DNA of 64,000 nt from Ancylomarina sp048268005. Its GTDB lineage: Bacteria; Bacteroidota; Bacteroidia; Bacteroidales; Marinifilaceae. The translations under genes and the position numbers were made by a program. Shown piece by piece: positions 43,032 to 52,697 of this stretch; position 1 is the first letter of the stretch, and every line of letters starts with the position of its first letter. Location of the stretch: NCBI GenBank assembly GCA_048268005.1, contig JBLWWJ010000001.1:1-64000 (forward strand), given 5' to 3'. Below the pieces are notes generated by a model, which saw only the letters and a program-made list of their open reading frames with translations, was not told where the DNA came from and made no database searches.

Positions 43032-44423
43032 ATGAAGGAAATTTTAAAGAACAAATGGTTTAAGTTTTCATTAGCTGCCATTATCTATCTTTTGATGATG
43101 ATTTGGATAGGTAATTATTGGCTTATCTTAGGTTTGCCTATTCTGTTTGATGTTTATATTAGTAAAAAAGTGCATTGGGCATTTTGGAAGAAAAAAGGCG
43201 TTAAGAAACAAGGTTTTATTGTTGAATGGGTTGATGCTTTAATATTTGCTGTTGTAGCAGCGACACTTATTCGTATGTTTTTTATCGAAGCATATACAAT
43301 TCCGACTTCTTCGATGGAGAAATCCATGTTAGTAGGTGATTATCTTTTTGTAAGTAAGATGGCTTATGGACCTAAGGTGCCAAATACACCTTTATCATTC
43401 CCTTTTGCTCATCACACCATGCCAGGTACCAAATCTACAAAGTCGTATTCAGAATTGATTCAGTGGCCATATAAACGATTGGCTGGTTTTGGAGATGTTC
43501 AACGTGATGATGTTGTTGTTTTCAATTTTCCAGCAGGTGATACCATTTGGGTAGGGAATGAAAATCCAGACTTCCATTCTTACGTTCGTCGATATGGACA
43601 ACAGTTTAAAGCTGATGATATGAGTAAAGGTCGCTTATTGCAATCAGATAAGGCTTATAAGAATATGGCTCGTAAATTTATGAGACAGCGTTACGATATT
43701 CGTTCTCGTCCGGTTGATAAGCGTGAGAATTACATCAAACGATGTGTTGGCCTACCTGGTGATACTTTGATTTCGAAAGATGGCCAATTGTTTGTGAATG
43801 GTAAAGCTCAAGCTGCTATTGAAGATATGCAGTATAATTACATTATTAAGACAAACGGTACTTCGATTAATCCACGCAAATTGGATGAACTAAATATTGC
43901 TTTTGCCGATAGAGGCAAGAGAAGTGCCAATGAATATGAGATGCCTTTAACAGGTGCTAAGGTTGAAGCACTTAAGAAGCTTAACAATGTTGTATCGGTA
44001 ACTCGTGTGTTATACCCACTTGGTATGTACGAAGAGGTATTTCCATTTAGCAGAGATTACAATTGGAATCGAGATAATTTCGGACCTTTTGTATTGCCTA
44101 AAAAAGGAGCAAGCGTTACTTTAAGTAAGAAAACACTTCCATTATACGAAAGAGCAATTACAGCTTATGAGGGAAACAAGCTGAATGTAAAAGAGGATGG
44201 TATCTATATCAATGGCGAATTAACAGATACTTATACGTTTAAAATGAACTACTATTGGATGATGGGTGATAACAGACATATGTCTGCTGACTCTCGTTAT
44301 TGGGGATATGTGCCCGAAGATCATATTGTAGGTAAAGCTTCATTTGTTTGGTTATCTCTTGATAAGGATAAATCATTCTTGAGTAAAATCAGATGGAACC
44401 GAATTTTTAAAGGCATTGAATAA
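43032..44423 (+). CDS. lepB: Signal peptidase I, copy 2
   Basis: Also 463 residues, with Ser94 and Lys236 at the same positions as copy 1. The N-terminus and the KRCVGLPGDT and GDNRHMSADSRYWG boxes are nearly identical between the copies, while the region around residues 170-220 (WVGNENPDFHSYVRRYGQQF against WMGDTQSDIYSYIRYYGKQF) and the part near 270-330 differ more. A tandem duplication followed by divergence is the simple reading. A degenerate -7 box (TA, three bases, TTTG) at 42969-42977 suggests separate transcription. Confidence 0.95.
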   Translation: MKEILKNKWFKFSLAAIIYLLMMIWIGNYWLILGLPILFDVYISKKVHWAFWKKKGVKKQGFIVEWVDALIFAVVAATLIRMFFIEAYTIPTSSMEKSMLVGDYLFVSKMAYGPKVPNTPLSFPFAHHTMPGTKSTKSYSELIQWPYKRLAGFGDVQRDDVVVFNFPAGDTIWVGNENPDFHSYVRRYGQQFKADDMSKGRLLQSDKAYKNMARKFMRQRYDIRSRPVDKRENYIKRCVGLPGDTLISKDGQLFVNGKAQAAIEDMQYNYIIKTNGTSINPRKLDELNIAFADRGKRSANEYEMPLTGAKVEALKKLNNVVSVTRVLYPLGMYEEVFPFSRDYNWNRDNFGPFVLPKKGASVTLSKKTLPLYERAITAYEGNKLNVKEDGIYINGELTDTYTFKMNYYWMMGDNRHMSADSRYWGYVPEDHIVGKASFVWLSLDKDKSFLSKIRWNRIFKGIE

Positions 44424-44449
44424 GATTCATTATTCTTAAACTTTATAAT

Positions 44450-44485
44450 TTAAGGCTGTCTCAATCGAGATAGCCTTAATTTTTA
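44450..44485 (+). terminator. Terminator of lepB copy 2
   Basis: A 13-pair stem (TTAAGGCTGTCTC with complement, one G-T) around AATC is followed by TTTTT. Confidence 0.85.
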
Positions 44486-44490
44486 TTCAT

Positions 44491-44498
44491 TATTTTTG
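44491..44498 (+). promoter_or_regulatory. -7 box of the WbqC-family gene
   Basis: TATTTTTG matches TAnnTTTG, 28 bases before the ATG. Confidence 0.5.
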
Positions 44499-44526
44499 TA
44501 GTTTCGCACAAAATCTAGAAAAGAAG

Positions 44527-45165
44527 ATGGAAAACACAGTCCTATTATCTACTGCATATTTTGCCCCAATTCAATATTATAGCAAGTTGGTTCAATTTCC
44601 CAATGTGATGATTGAGCAATTTGAGAATTACTCAAAGCAATCCTATAGAAACCGTTGTAATATTTTTGGTGCTAATGGCGAATTGGCATTAACAGTCCCG
44701 GTTGTGAAGGCAAGTAGTAAGAAGATTCTAACGAAGGACGTGCGTATTTCTTATGATACCGACTGGCAGAAGTTGCATTGGAAGGGTATTGAGTCGGCTT
44801 ATAAATCATCACCTTTTTATGAGTTTTATATTGATGATTTAGTTCGTTTTTTTGATAGAAAGTGGGATTTCCTTTTAGATTTCAATATGGAAATTCAGAA
44901 CGAGATCAACTCTTTAATCGAAATAGATTCTTCAATAAAGAAAACCGACGACTATATTGAAGACATAGGTCAACTTGTTGATTTTCGCGAAGGTATCCAC
45001 CCTAAAGCTTCAAAATCTATCGCAGACTCATCTTATGTATCGAATAAATACTATCAGGTATTTAGCGATAAGCAGGGCTTTATTGAGAATCTAAGTATTC
45101 TGGATCTACTATTTAACATGGGACCTGATAGTTTGATGCACCTTGAGCAGAGTATTAAAGGATAA
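44527..45165 (+). CDS. WbqC-family protein
   Basis: A 212-residue cytosolic protein of the WbqC-like family. The start LLSTAYFAPIQYYSKLVQFPNV, the NRCNIFGANGELALTVPVV segment and YKSSPFYEFYIDDL are the family motifs. In other bacteria wbqC lies in O-antigen loci; its enzymatic role is unknown. In Bacteroidota it is often found after dapB-lepB, as here. Confidence 0.82.
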   Translation: MENTVLLSTAYFAPIQYYSKLVQFPNVMIEQFENYSKQSYRNRCNIFGANGELALTVPVVKASSKKILTKDVRISYDTDWQKLHWKGIESAYKSSPFYEFYIDDLVRFFDRKWDFLLDFNMEIQNEINSLIEIDSSIKKTDDYIEDIGQLVDFREGIHPKASKSIADSSYVSNKYYQVFSDKQGFIENLSILDLLFNMGPDSLMHLEQSIKG

Positions 45166-45190
45166 AGGAAAAGCAAGTATAAAGGTTAAA

Positions 45191-45233
45191 GTGAAAAATA
45201 AATAGCTTAATAGATTATCTTTTTATTTTTCAC
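45191..45233. repeat. AT-rich inverted repeat after the WbqC-family gene
   Basis: GTGAAAAATAAA (45191-45202) and its perfect complement (45222-45233) flank a 19-base spacer. It may be a weak terminator or a processing hairpin. The rest of the gap 45166-45337 shows nothing clear. Confidence 0.4.
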
Positions 45234-45337
45234 ATCCTTACATTTTGTGCATAATGCTAGGCATCAGTCGTTTGCGAGTTGTGGAAATCTGTCGAATAAA
45301 TAATTTCCATCACTAAAATTTATCCGATAAGATTATC

Positions 45338-45763
45338 TCATCGATTAAGTAATTCAGACATGATTAGGTCATGATCGAAAGCTAATTTAGGCAATGTATC
45401 TATTGGCCACCATTTTGCTTGCCTGGCATCGTCCATACCTTTAACTTCCGGGAGTTCTTCATGTTCGAGTTCTCCTTTATAAACCACAGATACGGTTCTG
45501 CCTCGTGGGTCACGATTAACACCACCATAAGTTTTGAACTGTTTGAGTTCACAGTTTTCAAAGCCAGTTTCCTCTTTTAGTTCACGGTAAGCTGCCTGAT
45601 CCAGATCCTCATCCATATCAACAAAACCCCCAGGGAAAGCCCAATTGTAAGCAAATGGTTCTTGTGCACGTTCTATGAGTAAAACAAATTTTTTGTTATT
45701 AGATTGGCAGAAAATGGCACAATCAACCGTTAGTGCCGGGCGTGGGTAATCGTAACTATACAT
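45338..45763 (-). CDS. NUDIX hydrolase
   Basis: A 141-residue NUDIX pyrophosphohydrolase. The Nudix box runs from about residue 46 to 68: GGFVDMDEDLDQ followed by AAYRELKEETGF, matching Gx5Ex7REUxEExGU. Such enzymes cleave nucleoside diphosphates linked to another group; the substrate here is unknown, though ADP-ribose or oxidised nucleotides are common. It overlaps the end of nth by eight bases, so the two are translationally coupled and may share a role in DNA or nucleotide damage. Confidence 0.92.
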   Translation of the reverse strand: MYSYDYPRPALTVDCAIFCQSNNKKFVLLIERAQEPFAYNWAFPGGFVDMDEDLDQAAYRELKEETGFENCELKQFKTYGGVNRDPRGRTVSVVYKGELEHEELPEVKGMDDARQAKWWPIDTLPKLAFDHDLIMSELLNR

Positions 45764-46412
45764 TTTGTTCTTTCTTCTGTTCTTTAATATAGAATTTACA
45801 CAAGTCCTTTAAACCACAAGATTTGCACTTGGGTTTTCGGGCAATACAAACATAACGACCATGTAGGATCAGCCAATGGTGAGCGGTTGCGACATGTTCC
45901 TCAGGAATATACTTCATCAGTTGTTTTTCAGTTTCCAAAGGCGTTTTTGAATTGGTGGTTAAACCCATACGGGCAGAAACTCTGAAAACATGGGTGTCAA
46001 CTGCCATGGCTGGCTTATCGTAAACGACTGAGGCAATCACATTCGCCGTTTTTCTACCAACTCCAGGTAACTTTTGCAGCTCTTTGATATCGTCTGGTAC
46101 TTCTTCCTTGAAATCCTCAACCAGCATTTTTGCCATACCTAGTAAGTGCTTAGCCTTATTGTTTGGATAAGAACAAGAACGAATGAAATTGAAGATATTT
46201 TCCTGTGTGGCATGCGAAAGATCGAATGCCGTAGGGTATTTTTCAAAAAGTGAAGGTGTCATCATATTCACACGCTTATCGGTGCATTGCGCTGACAAAA
46301 TAACGGCGACTAATAACTCATATGGGTTGGTATAATGAAGCTCGGTTTCTGCTATGGGCATATTTTCTTGGAACCAAGCTATGACTTTCTCAAAACGTTC
46401 TTTTTTTCGCAT
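45756..46412 (-). CDS. nth: Endonuclease III
   Basis: Nth is a base-excision DNA glycosylase/AP lyase for oxidised pyrimidines. The 218-residue protein has the helix-hairpin-helix LPGVGRKTANV with catalytic Lys121, Asp139 in AVDTHVFRV, and the four-Cys iron-sulfur loop CIARKPKCKSCGLKDLC (spacing C-x6-C-x2-C-x5-C). Positions match the E. coli enzyme closely. Confidence 0.96.
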   Translation of the reverse strand: MRKKERFEKVIAWFQENMPIAETELHYTNPYELLVAVILSAQCTDKRVNMMTPSLFEKYPTAFDLSHATQENIFNFIRSCSYPNNKAKHLLGMAKMLVEDFKEEVPDDIKELQKLPGVGRKTANVIASVVYDKPAMAVDTHVFRVSARMGLTTNSKTPLETEKQLMKYIPEEHVATAHHWLILHGRYVCIARKPKCKSCGLKDLCKFYIKEQKKEQNV

Positions 46413-46569
46413 GTATTCATTTACTGATTAGACTTACGAAAATAATAATTTTAAATAAGAGATCGAACAGTCTGCTATTAGATCTTTAATTTTTATTAGC
46501 TGTAATGGAAAATGAACTATGTTCTTGGATTCAGCGTAGTATAAAGGCTAGTGTGTCAATTCAAATTTG

Positions 46570-46577
46570 TAAGTTTG
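46570..46577 (+). promoter_or_regulatory. -7 box of uup
   Basis: TAAGTTTG matches TAnnTTTG, 26 bases before the uup ATG. Confidence 0.5.
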
Positions 46578-46603
46578 CAAACTAACAGAAAGCAAAGTTA
46601 TTC

Positions 46604-48469
46604 ATGATATCATACTTACAAATAGAAAACCTAAGCAAAAGCTATGGGGACAAGGTTTTATTCACCGACATTAATTTTGGTGTTCTACAGGGACAAAAGA
46701 TCGCTCTGATAGCTAAAAATGGAACGGGAAAGACTTCTCTCTTAAATATTATTGCAGGGAAAGATAGTCAGGATAGTGGGGATATTACGTTCCGAAAGGA
46801 TATTAAATTGGGCTATTTGGAGCAGATTCCTGAGATGGATGATAGCAACTCTGTAATCAATGAGCTGTTTAATTCTACTGATCCGGTTCTATCGGTTATT
46901 CGTGATTATGAACGAATGATCGAATCGGGGAATGAGGATGGCATGACAGAGATTCTTGAGAAAATGGACTTACACAAGGCCTGGGATTATGAAGTTAAAG
47001 TCAAGCAAATACTTTCGAAGCTAAAGATTACCAATTTTGATCAGCCTATTTCGCAGCTTTCCGGAGGACAGAAGAAGCGTGTGGGTATGGCTAAAGTTCT
47101 GATTACTGATCCCGACTTTTTGATTCTGGATGAGCCTACTAACCACCTGGATTTAGAAATGATTGAATGGTTGGAAGAGTATCTAAAGAAGTCGAAAGGT
47201 ACGCTTTTGATGGTGACCCACGATAGGTATTTCCTGGATAGAGTTTGTAATGAGATTATTGAAATGGATGCCAATAGTATTCATTCCTATAAAGGAAATT
47301 ACTCGTACTATCTGCAAAAGCGTGAAGAAAGAATTCAGAATTTGAATGCTGAAGTGGGTAAAGCTAAAAGCCTTTTTAAAACCGAACAGGAATGGATGCG
47401 TCGTATGCCTCAGGCTCGTGCCACAAAGGCAAAATCAAGAATTGATGCTTTTTATGAATTGAAAAAGAAGGCCAAGCAAGGTTATAAAGAGGATAAAATG
47501 GATATTGATATCAAGTCAGCCCGATTGGGTAAGAAAATACTTGAATTTGATAATTTATATAAGAGCTTTGGAGATCTAAAAATTCTTGAAGATTTTTCAT
47601 ACAAATTTCAAAGAGGAGAGAAGATTGGTATTATTGGCAAGAATGGTACAGGTAAGTCGACTTTTTTGAATATCATCACCCAAAATATTGCAGCTGACGC
47701 TGGAAATATTGAGATAGGTGAAACTGTTGTTTATGGCTATTATAAGCAAGACGGGATCAAGATAAACGAGAATCAAAAGATTATTGAAGTCATCAAGGAA
47801 ATTGCTGAGAGTATTGACTTAGGTAATGGCAAAGTGATGTCAGCTTCTCAATTTTTGGAGTATTTTCTATTTCCAACCAAGACACAATACAATTTGGTAT
47901 CGAAGTTGAGTGGGGGAGAAAAGCGTCGTTTGTATTTGATGACGGTTCTGATGAAAAACCCGAATTTTCTTATTTTGGATGAGCCGACCAATGATTTGGA
48001 TATTATGACTCTGAATGTCTTAGAGGACTATCTGATGAACTTCAAAGGTTGTTTGATTATTGTATCTCACGACCGTTACTTTATGGATAAGGTGGTTGAG
48101 CATATGTTCGTGTTCGAAGGACAAGGACAAATCAGAAATTTCCCTGGTAACTACACTATTTATAGAGATACTGTAGCTGAAGAGGAAAAGGAGCTGAAGC
48201 AGATTGAAAAACCTGTAAAGCTTAAGAAAGAGAAACCAAAATCAACTACTAAAACAAAGTTATCCTTTAACGAGAAACGTGAGTTTGAGCAGTTGGAAAA
48301 GGATATGGAAAGTTTGAATGAAGAAAAAGACGAAATTGAATTAGCCATGAGTTCAGGAACTCTTTCGAATGAGGACTTAATGACAAAATCAGCACGTATT
48401 CAAGAGGTCATGGATTTGTTGGATGAAAAGGAAATGCGTTGGCTTGAGCTTAGCGAAATAGGAAATTAG
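46604..48469 (+). CDS. uup: ABC-F family ATPase, Uup type
   Basis: A 621-residue soluble protein with two ABC ATPase domains and no membrane part, so an ABC-F protein acting on ribosomes or, for Uup, on branched DNA. Walker A motifs are KNGTGKTSL and KNGTGKSTF, the signatures LSGGQKKRVGMA and LSGGEKRRLYLM, and Walker B LILDEPTNHLD and LILDEPTNDLD. The linker between the domains (about 230-300) is basic. The C-terminal 80 residues after a KPVKLKKEKPKS stretch form a coiled coil (EKREFEQLEKDMESLNEEKD), which marks the Uup subgroup. Confidence 0.92.
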   Translation: MISYLQIENLSKSYGDKVLFTDINFGVLQGQKIALIAKNGTGKTSLLNIIAGKDSQDSGDITFRKDIKLGYLEQIPEMDDSNSVINELFNSTDPVLSVIRDYERMIESGNEDGMTEILEKMDLHKAWDYEVKVKQILSKLKITNFDQPISQLSGGQKKRVGMAKVLITDPDFLILDEPTNHLDLEMIEWLEEYLKKSKGTLLMVTHDRYFLDRVCNEIIEMDANSIHSYKGNYSYYLQKREERIQNLNAEVGKAKSLFKTEQEWMRRMPQARATKAKSRIDAFYELKKKAKQGYKEDKMDIDIKSARLGKKILEFDNLYKSFGDLKILEDFSYKFQRGEKIGIIGKNGTGKSTFLNIITQNIAADAGNIEIGETVVYGYYKQDGIKINENQKIIEVIKEIAESIDLGNGKVMSASQFLEYFLFPTKTQYNLVSKLSGGEKRRLYLMTVLMKNPNFLILDEPTNDLDIMTLNVLEDYLMNFKGCLIIVSHDRYFMDKVVEHMFVFEGQGQIRNFPGNYTIYRDTVAEEEKELKQIEKPVKLKKEKPKSTTKTKLSFNEKREFEQLEKDMESLNEEKDEIELAMSSGTLSNEDLMTKSARIQEVMDLLDEKEMRWLELSEIGN

Positions 48470-48488
48470 CGAACTACTATATAAAATG

Positions 48489-48523
48489 AAAATACCGACT
48501 TCTGATGAGGTCGGTATTTTTTT
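48489..48523. terminator. Bidirectional terminator between uup and the MscS gene
   Basis: A 14-pair stem (48489-48502 with 48507-48520, one T-G) around TGAT, with a T run, between convergent genes. Confidence 0.88.
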
Positions 48524-48531
48524 GTTGAAGT

Positions 48532-49650
48532 TTAAAATAATTCATCTTTTGAGATAAGTCCTTCTCGCAGTAACTCTCGTATAACGATTTCTGTCATATC
48601 ACTTTTAAATTGAAATTCGTAACGAATGTCCATTACGTAGGCTTTTACCCTCATTTTTAGATAAGATCGTCTTTCTTTGACCTCGTTAAAAAACAAAATT
48701 GTAATGGGTTTGTTCAGATAGACGTATCGGGAAACTTGAGCACTTTCGGTAGCAATTTGTCTCACTTTGAAGGTGTCAATATCAATAGGGAGATAAATTT
48801 CAGCAACTACCTGGCAATTGAGCTCTCCCGAGTTTGCATTTGATACAGATGAATTAACCAGTTCGGCATTGGGAACAGATACAACCGAATCGTCAGCCGT
48901 GACTAATCGGGTTGCTCTTAATCCAATCTCAATAACCTCACCGTAATACTTTCCACTGTCAATTTTATCTCCAACCTTAAAGGGTCTGTCGAGTAGCAAG
49001 GCCATACCGCCAAATACATTTTTGAGTAAATCCTGTGCTGCCAGACCAACTGCAATACCTACCGAAGCTGTAAAGGCAATAACTGTTTCGAAGGGTGGAT
49101 TGTAAATGCCTTTTATAATGGCAAAAATAATGATGGACCAAAATACTATCCTGAAAATAGGAATAATCCCTTTTATTGTGATACGAAACCTGGCACTGCG
49201 TTCAGAGAAGATATCGAGAATCTTAATGACTATTTGAATAAAATAATATCCAAATAACAAAAGAACGATAGTCCAGAAAATTTTTGATAGGGATATAACT
49301 TCCAGAACATCTTTGGGTTTATCTGGTACTGTATTTTCAATATTTGTGAATAGTTTTTTTGCATTAAAAAGCGTGGTGTCATTTTTAAGAGAATCGACTT
49401 CCTTTTTTATAATTTCTGTTTGATTGGCCTTAATGGTATCAATTGATGAGGTAATACTTTCTCTACTTGCAATACTTTTTTTAATCCCGATTAGTGTATC
49501 GGAATTGTATTGTTCCAATCTAAAAATGTTTGCTGAAGAATCGTTCTGGCTGACAAGCGTATTCACCAAACTTGTATCCTGAGCCAAAGATATTGGCAGG
49601 TTTAGGCAGCTTATCAGGAGGAATATATATAGTGTTGTAAAATGCTTCAT
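48532..49650 (-). CDS. MscS-family mechanosensitive channel
   Basis: A 372-residue inner-membrane channel of the MscS family, opening under membrane tension to release solutes. It has a signal peptide (1-23), a periplasmic stretch of about 95 residues, three membrane helices (about 123-145, 165-185, 190-215), the pore-lining AVGLAAQDLLKNVFGG, and the beta domain LLDRPFKVGDKI followed by ATRLVTADDSVVSVPNAELV. It starts 10 bases after the stop of the 1011-residue protein and must share its transcript. Confidence 0.92.
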   Translation of the reverse strand: MKHFTTLYIFLLISCLNLPISLAQDTSLVNTLVSQNDSSANIFRLEQYNSDTLIGIKKSIASRESITSSIDTIKANQTEIIKKEVDSLKNDTTLFNAKKLFTNIENTVPDKPKDVLEVISLSKIFWTIVLLLFGYYFIQIVIKILDIFSERSARFRITIKGIIPIFRIVFWSIIIFAIIKGIYNPPFETVIAFTASVGIAVGLAAQDLLKNVFGGMALLLDRPFKVGDKIDSGKYYGEVIEIGLRATRLVTADDSVVSVPNAELVNSSVSNANSGELNCQVVAEIYLPIDIDTFKVRQIATESAQVSRYVYLNKPITILFFNEVKERRSYLKMRVKAYVMDIRYEFQFKSDMTEIVIRELLREGLISKDELF

Positions 49651-49660
49651 TATGATACAA

Positions 49661-52600
49661 TTAGTTGATAAAATTGTGAGATTTTAATAAGCTAACCACC
49701 TGCCGGAATATGATGGGATTGATATTGAATTTCTCCTTGGGACGAATTAGTAGACCTTTTTCGAGCATTGGGATCAAGATGTTTCGTCCCATATATTCGG
49801 GAATATTAAAGGAACTTGCATAATCTTCCAGTTTTAACCCATCGTGTATCAGTATGGTATGCATGGCAAACAAATGTTCGCCAGGAAGATCTTTTACAAA
49901 TGAAACATCAATCTCTCTAAGAGAACCAATTTTTATCGTATCATCGCTCACCGAGCATGTTGAGCGAAGCCAATAGAGCTGAGCTAAACTAACATTCCCA
50001 TTAGACATTTGATTGAGTTCAATGAAAAACTGTTTCCTTAAAAATACTTGTTTTTCATTCTCATCCATTTTGTGAAAGGATTTTGAGTTTCTGCTTTCTC
50101 TTGATGGTTCAAATATAATTTTATAGCCACTCAGGTTATTACGCTTAAAAATGACTTCATCTAAAGTTTCTCCGTCAAATTTTTGCAAATGTACCTCCCG
50201 GGTAAATTGTTCAGAAACATCAACTGTTTTCTTAAGGTATTCCCAGGAGTGAATGGTATATGTCCCAATCCAAAAAACTTTCTTTGATGTTCTTGATACG
50301 AGTTCGAATAGCATTTTCTGGCATTTGAACCCCTTCACCTTTTTAATAAAAAAGTGATGGAGGCTTTCCAGAATGAGAATTAAACTTTCGGGTCTATTAT
50401 TTAGGAAATCAATGATTTCTTCGTTGGATTCAAATTTGTCTACTTCAAGTGTTTCAGCAAAAAAAGCCAGATAAGCTTCCTTATTGTAGATTTTTCTGTC
50501 TGCAGACAGATGGATAACAGGAATTTCAGTTTCAATTTTATTCAGGAAAATTTTTATTAATGAGGTTGCTCCATTTCCTTTTTCGGATATTAGTGCTGTT
50601 GTGACAAAGCGATCTTTATTCCAATCCGAAAAAGCTTTTTCCAAGCTTTCTAATTCGGCTTGACGACTCACAAAAAAACGATCTTCGTCTGTGGGTGTTA
50701 GTTGATAAAGGCGTTGATAGACGAAGGGCAGTTTTTTTAATGCCAGCTCTGTTTGACGAATAAATTCAGGTAATTCGTGTGAGATTTGAACCTTTTCTAC
50801 ATGGATTCCCAGGTGTTTTTTTATTTCGGCAATATAACCCGTTGTACCCGTAAGGTGTTTCTTTAAAAAGGCTATGGTTTTTGGAATAATGTTTAATATC
50901 CAGGAAATAGAGTCTTTTCGCAATTTTTTTGATCGTTCAATAGCCTTAATCTTCACAATCTGTAAATTCAGCTCGAGTATTGTATCGATATTTTTGAGTT
51001 TCTGAATTTCAGTATGGAAGGTTGTTATCGTTTGACGAAGCTGTTCCTGAGGCTCTTTTTTTATTTCATCCATTAGTTCTGTTGCTTCATCTAAATGGAT
51101 TAAAGCTCGACTTAAACCTTCTTCTGCAACTTGAACCGTTGATTTTAAAGCTCCTTTTTTCTTTTGCAACATGATTTGAGCAGACTCGAGACTAAAATCA
51201 CTAACAGTTCCCAAAGCAAGAAGTTTGAATCTTGCTTTTTTCATATTGTCATCAATAAATAGTTTAATCTCCTTAATGGACACCTCAAAATGGGGGAGAG
51301 CTTCAAAGTTTAATAGTTCCCTGGGAGATAACCAATTGATCTCTGAGCTTCGAATGCCTCGTTCATAATTCTTACTTTTTATAAAGCTGCGTTTATCAGA
51401 AACATTATTAATGAGTTTGATGGTTCTGGTTTTGAATTTTTCCAGATCTTGATTGATGCTGCCTGATAATTTTTTAATGGTTTTAGCCAGTATCTTATCA
51501 ATAAATTCATTTTTGATATTAGTCCTTTCTTCATTTAAAGCTAGAATCAATTCCTTAGTAGTGGCGGCATTATCTTGAATTCGCTTACTTGAAGAAGTGA
51601 TAAATTCGTTCAATTGCTCAATATTCAGACTTAAATGTTCATCAATGAACTGACTTATTTTGGAGTGTAGATTTGTATAGTCATCCAGAACGGTAAAATA
51701 AAGCTGCGCTATCTCAAGATCCAATGACCAATCATCGATTAGTGTTGTATGGGTATTATTCCATTTCTGATTCTCCAAATCGATGTCAGTGAAGATCTGG
51801 TTTTGTTCAGACTTGACTTCATTTGCATGAAACCTTTTTCGCGATAATTCTGGTGAGTCTACACAAAGCAAGGCCTGATCAAGCATTTCGAAATGCTCGG
51901 AGTTTGCTAAAGCGATCGCATTTTTTAGTCCGTTACTTAAATCCTTAAGGCGTTGATCTTGTTTTTCAATGAGTTCCTCAATTGATTTACTGTTTGGGTT
52001 CAATAAAATTTGATCACTTTGATTTTCTAATAATTGATTTTGAATTTCTGTTTCAAAATCTTTGTCGAATCGCCATATATCAAGTAAAACCAGACTTTTG
52101 ACTTGCATAATTTCGTGGAAATTATTTGACAGACTTTTGGGAAGCTGAATAGCAAAATAGTGGTTCACCATATTTTTATATGGTATTTTACGACGCTGGA
52201 AAGTATCGAGTCCCAGAAGATTGAGTTTAAATATTCTACGGAAGATATTGAAAAGTTTTCTTCTTCGAACCTTTAATTTGAATTTGGTATTGATGCTTAA
52301 TTTCTTGAATAAAAGGGGCAGTTTATCCTTTTTATTATAGGTGTAGGGCGTGAATTTTTCCTTTCGGATTAAAGTTTTTTTTAATTCTAAGGCGTTGATT
52401 TTAGATAAGTAAGACTGAGATGTTTTTTTGAAATCACGATCAAGAATTTTTTCCTGACTTTTTATTAATAGCTTGAGTGTTGCTTGTTTGAATTCACTTA
52501 GGCTTGCAAAATTATTTTTCCCTTCAGTTTTTGACTGATGTAGTGATCTGTAATATTCTGCATAGGTATTTAAAATAGCATGGAGTTCGCTAATGTGTAC

Positions 52601-52696
52601 ATTAAAGTTTTGAAACAATTCTTCTTGAGATATTGAATTAAAATCATCCCATAACTGTTTTATTTCATCGTTACTGAAATCTTTCTCAACTTTCAT
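49661..52696 (-). CDS. Giant helical protein with degenerate P-loop ATPase-like domain
   Basis: I do not recognise a named family. The 1011-residue protein has no signal peptide or membrane helix. Residues 1 to about 690 are almost wholly helical and rich in K, E, L and N, with coiled-coil stretches. From about 690 a STAND/ORC-like ATPase domain begins: TTALISEKGNGATSLIKIF resembles Walker A but has Ala710 where the P-loop Lys should be, and SLILILESLHHFF (about 768-780) replaces Walker B, with Glu for Asp. A winged-helix-like end follows (LEDYASSFNIPEYMGRNILI, LEKGLLIRPKEK). The preceding segment LTPTDEDRFFVSRQAELESLE is the usual lead into such ATPases. It is cotranscribed with an MscS channel. 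Confidence 0.7.
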   Translation of the reverse strand: MKVEKDFSNDEIKQLWDDFNSISQEELFQNFNVHISELHAILNTYAEYYRSLHQSKTEGKNNFASLSEFKQATLKLLIKSQEKILDRDFKKTSQSYLSKINALELKKTLIRKEKFTPYTYNKKDKLPLLFKKLSINTKFKLKVRRRKLFNIFRRIFKLNLLGLDTFQRRKIPYKNMVNHYFAIQLPKSLSNNFHEIMQVKSLVLLDIWRFDKDFETEIQNQLLENQSDQILLNPNSKSIEELIEKQDQRLKDLSNGLKNAIALANSEHFEMLDQALLCVDSPELSRKRFHANEVKSEQNQIFTDIDLENQKWNNTHTTLIDDWSLDLEIAQLYFTVLDDYTNLHSKISQFIDEHLSLNIEQLNEFITSSSKRIQDNAATTKELILALNEERTNIKNEFIDKILAKTIKKLSGSINQDLEKFKTRTIKLINNVSDKRSFIKSKNYERGIRSSEINWLSPRELLNFEALPHFEVSIKEIKLFIDDNMKKARFKLLALGTVSDFSLESAQIMLQKKKGALKSTVQVAEEGLSRALIHLDEATELMDEIKKEPQEQLRQTITTFHTEIQKLKNIDTILELNLQIVKIKAIERSKKLRKDSISWILNIIPKTIAFLKKHLTGTTGYIAEIKKHLGIHVEKVQISHELPEFIRQTELALKKLPFVYQRLYQLTPTDEDRFFVSRQAELESLEKAFSDWNKDRFVTTALISEKGNGATSLIKIFLNKIETEIPVIHLSADRKIYNKEAYLAFFAETLEVDKFESNEEIIDFLNNRPESLILILESLHHFFIKKVKGFKCQKMLFELVSRTSKKVFWIGTYTIHSWEYLKKTVDVSEQFTREVHLQKFDGETLDEVIFKRNNLSGYKIIFEPSRESRNSKSFHKMDENEKQVFLRKQFFIELNQMSNGNVSLAQLYWLRSTCSVSDDTIKIGSLREIDVSFVKDLPGEHLFAMHTILIHDGLKLEDYASSFNIPEYMGRNILIPMLEKGLLIRPKEKFNINPIIFRQVVSLLKSHNFIN

Positions 52697-52697
52697 A

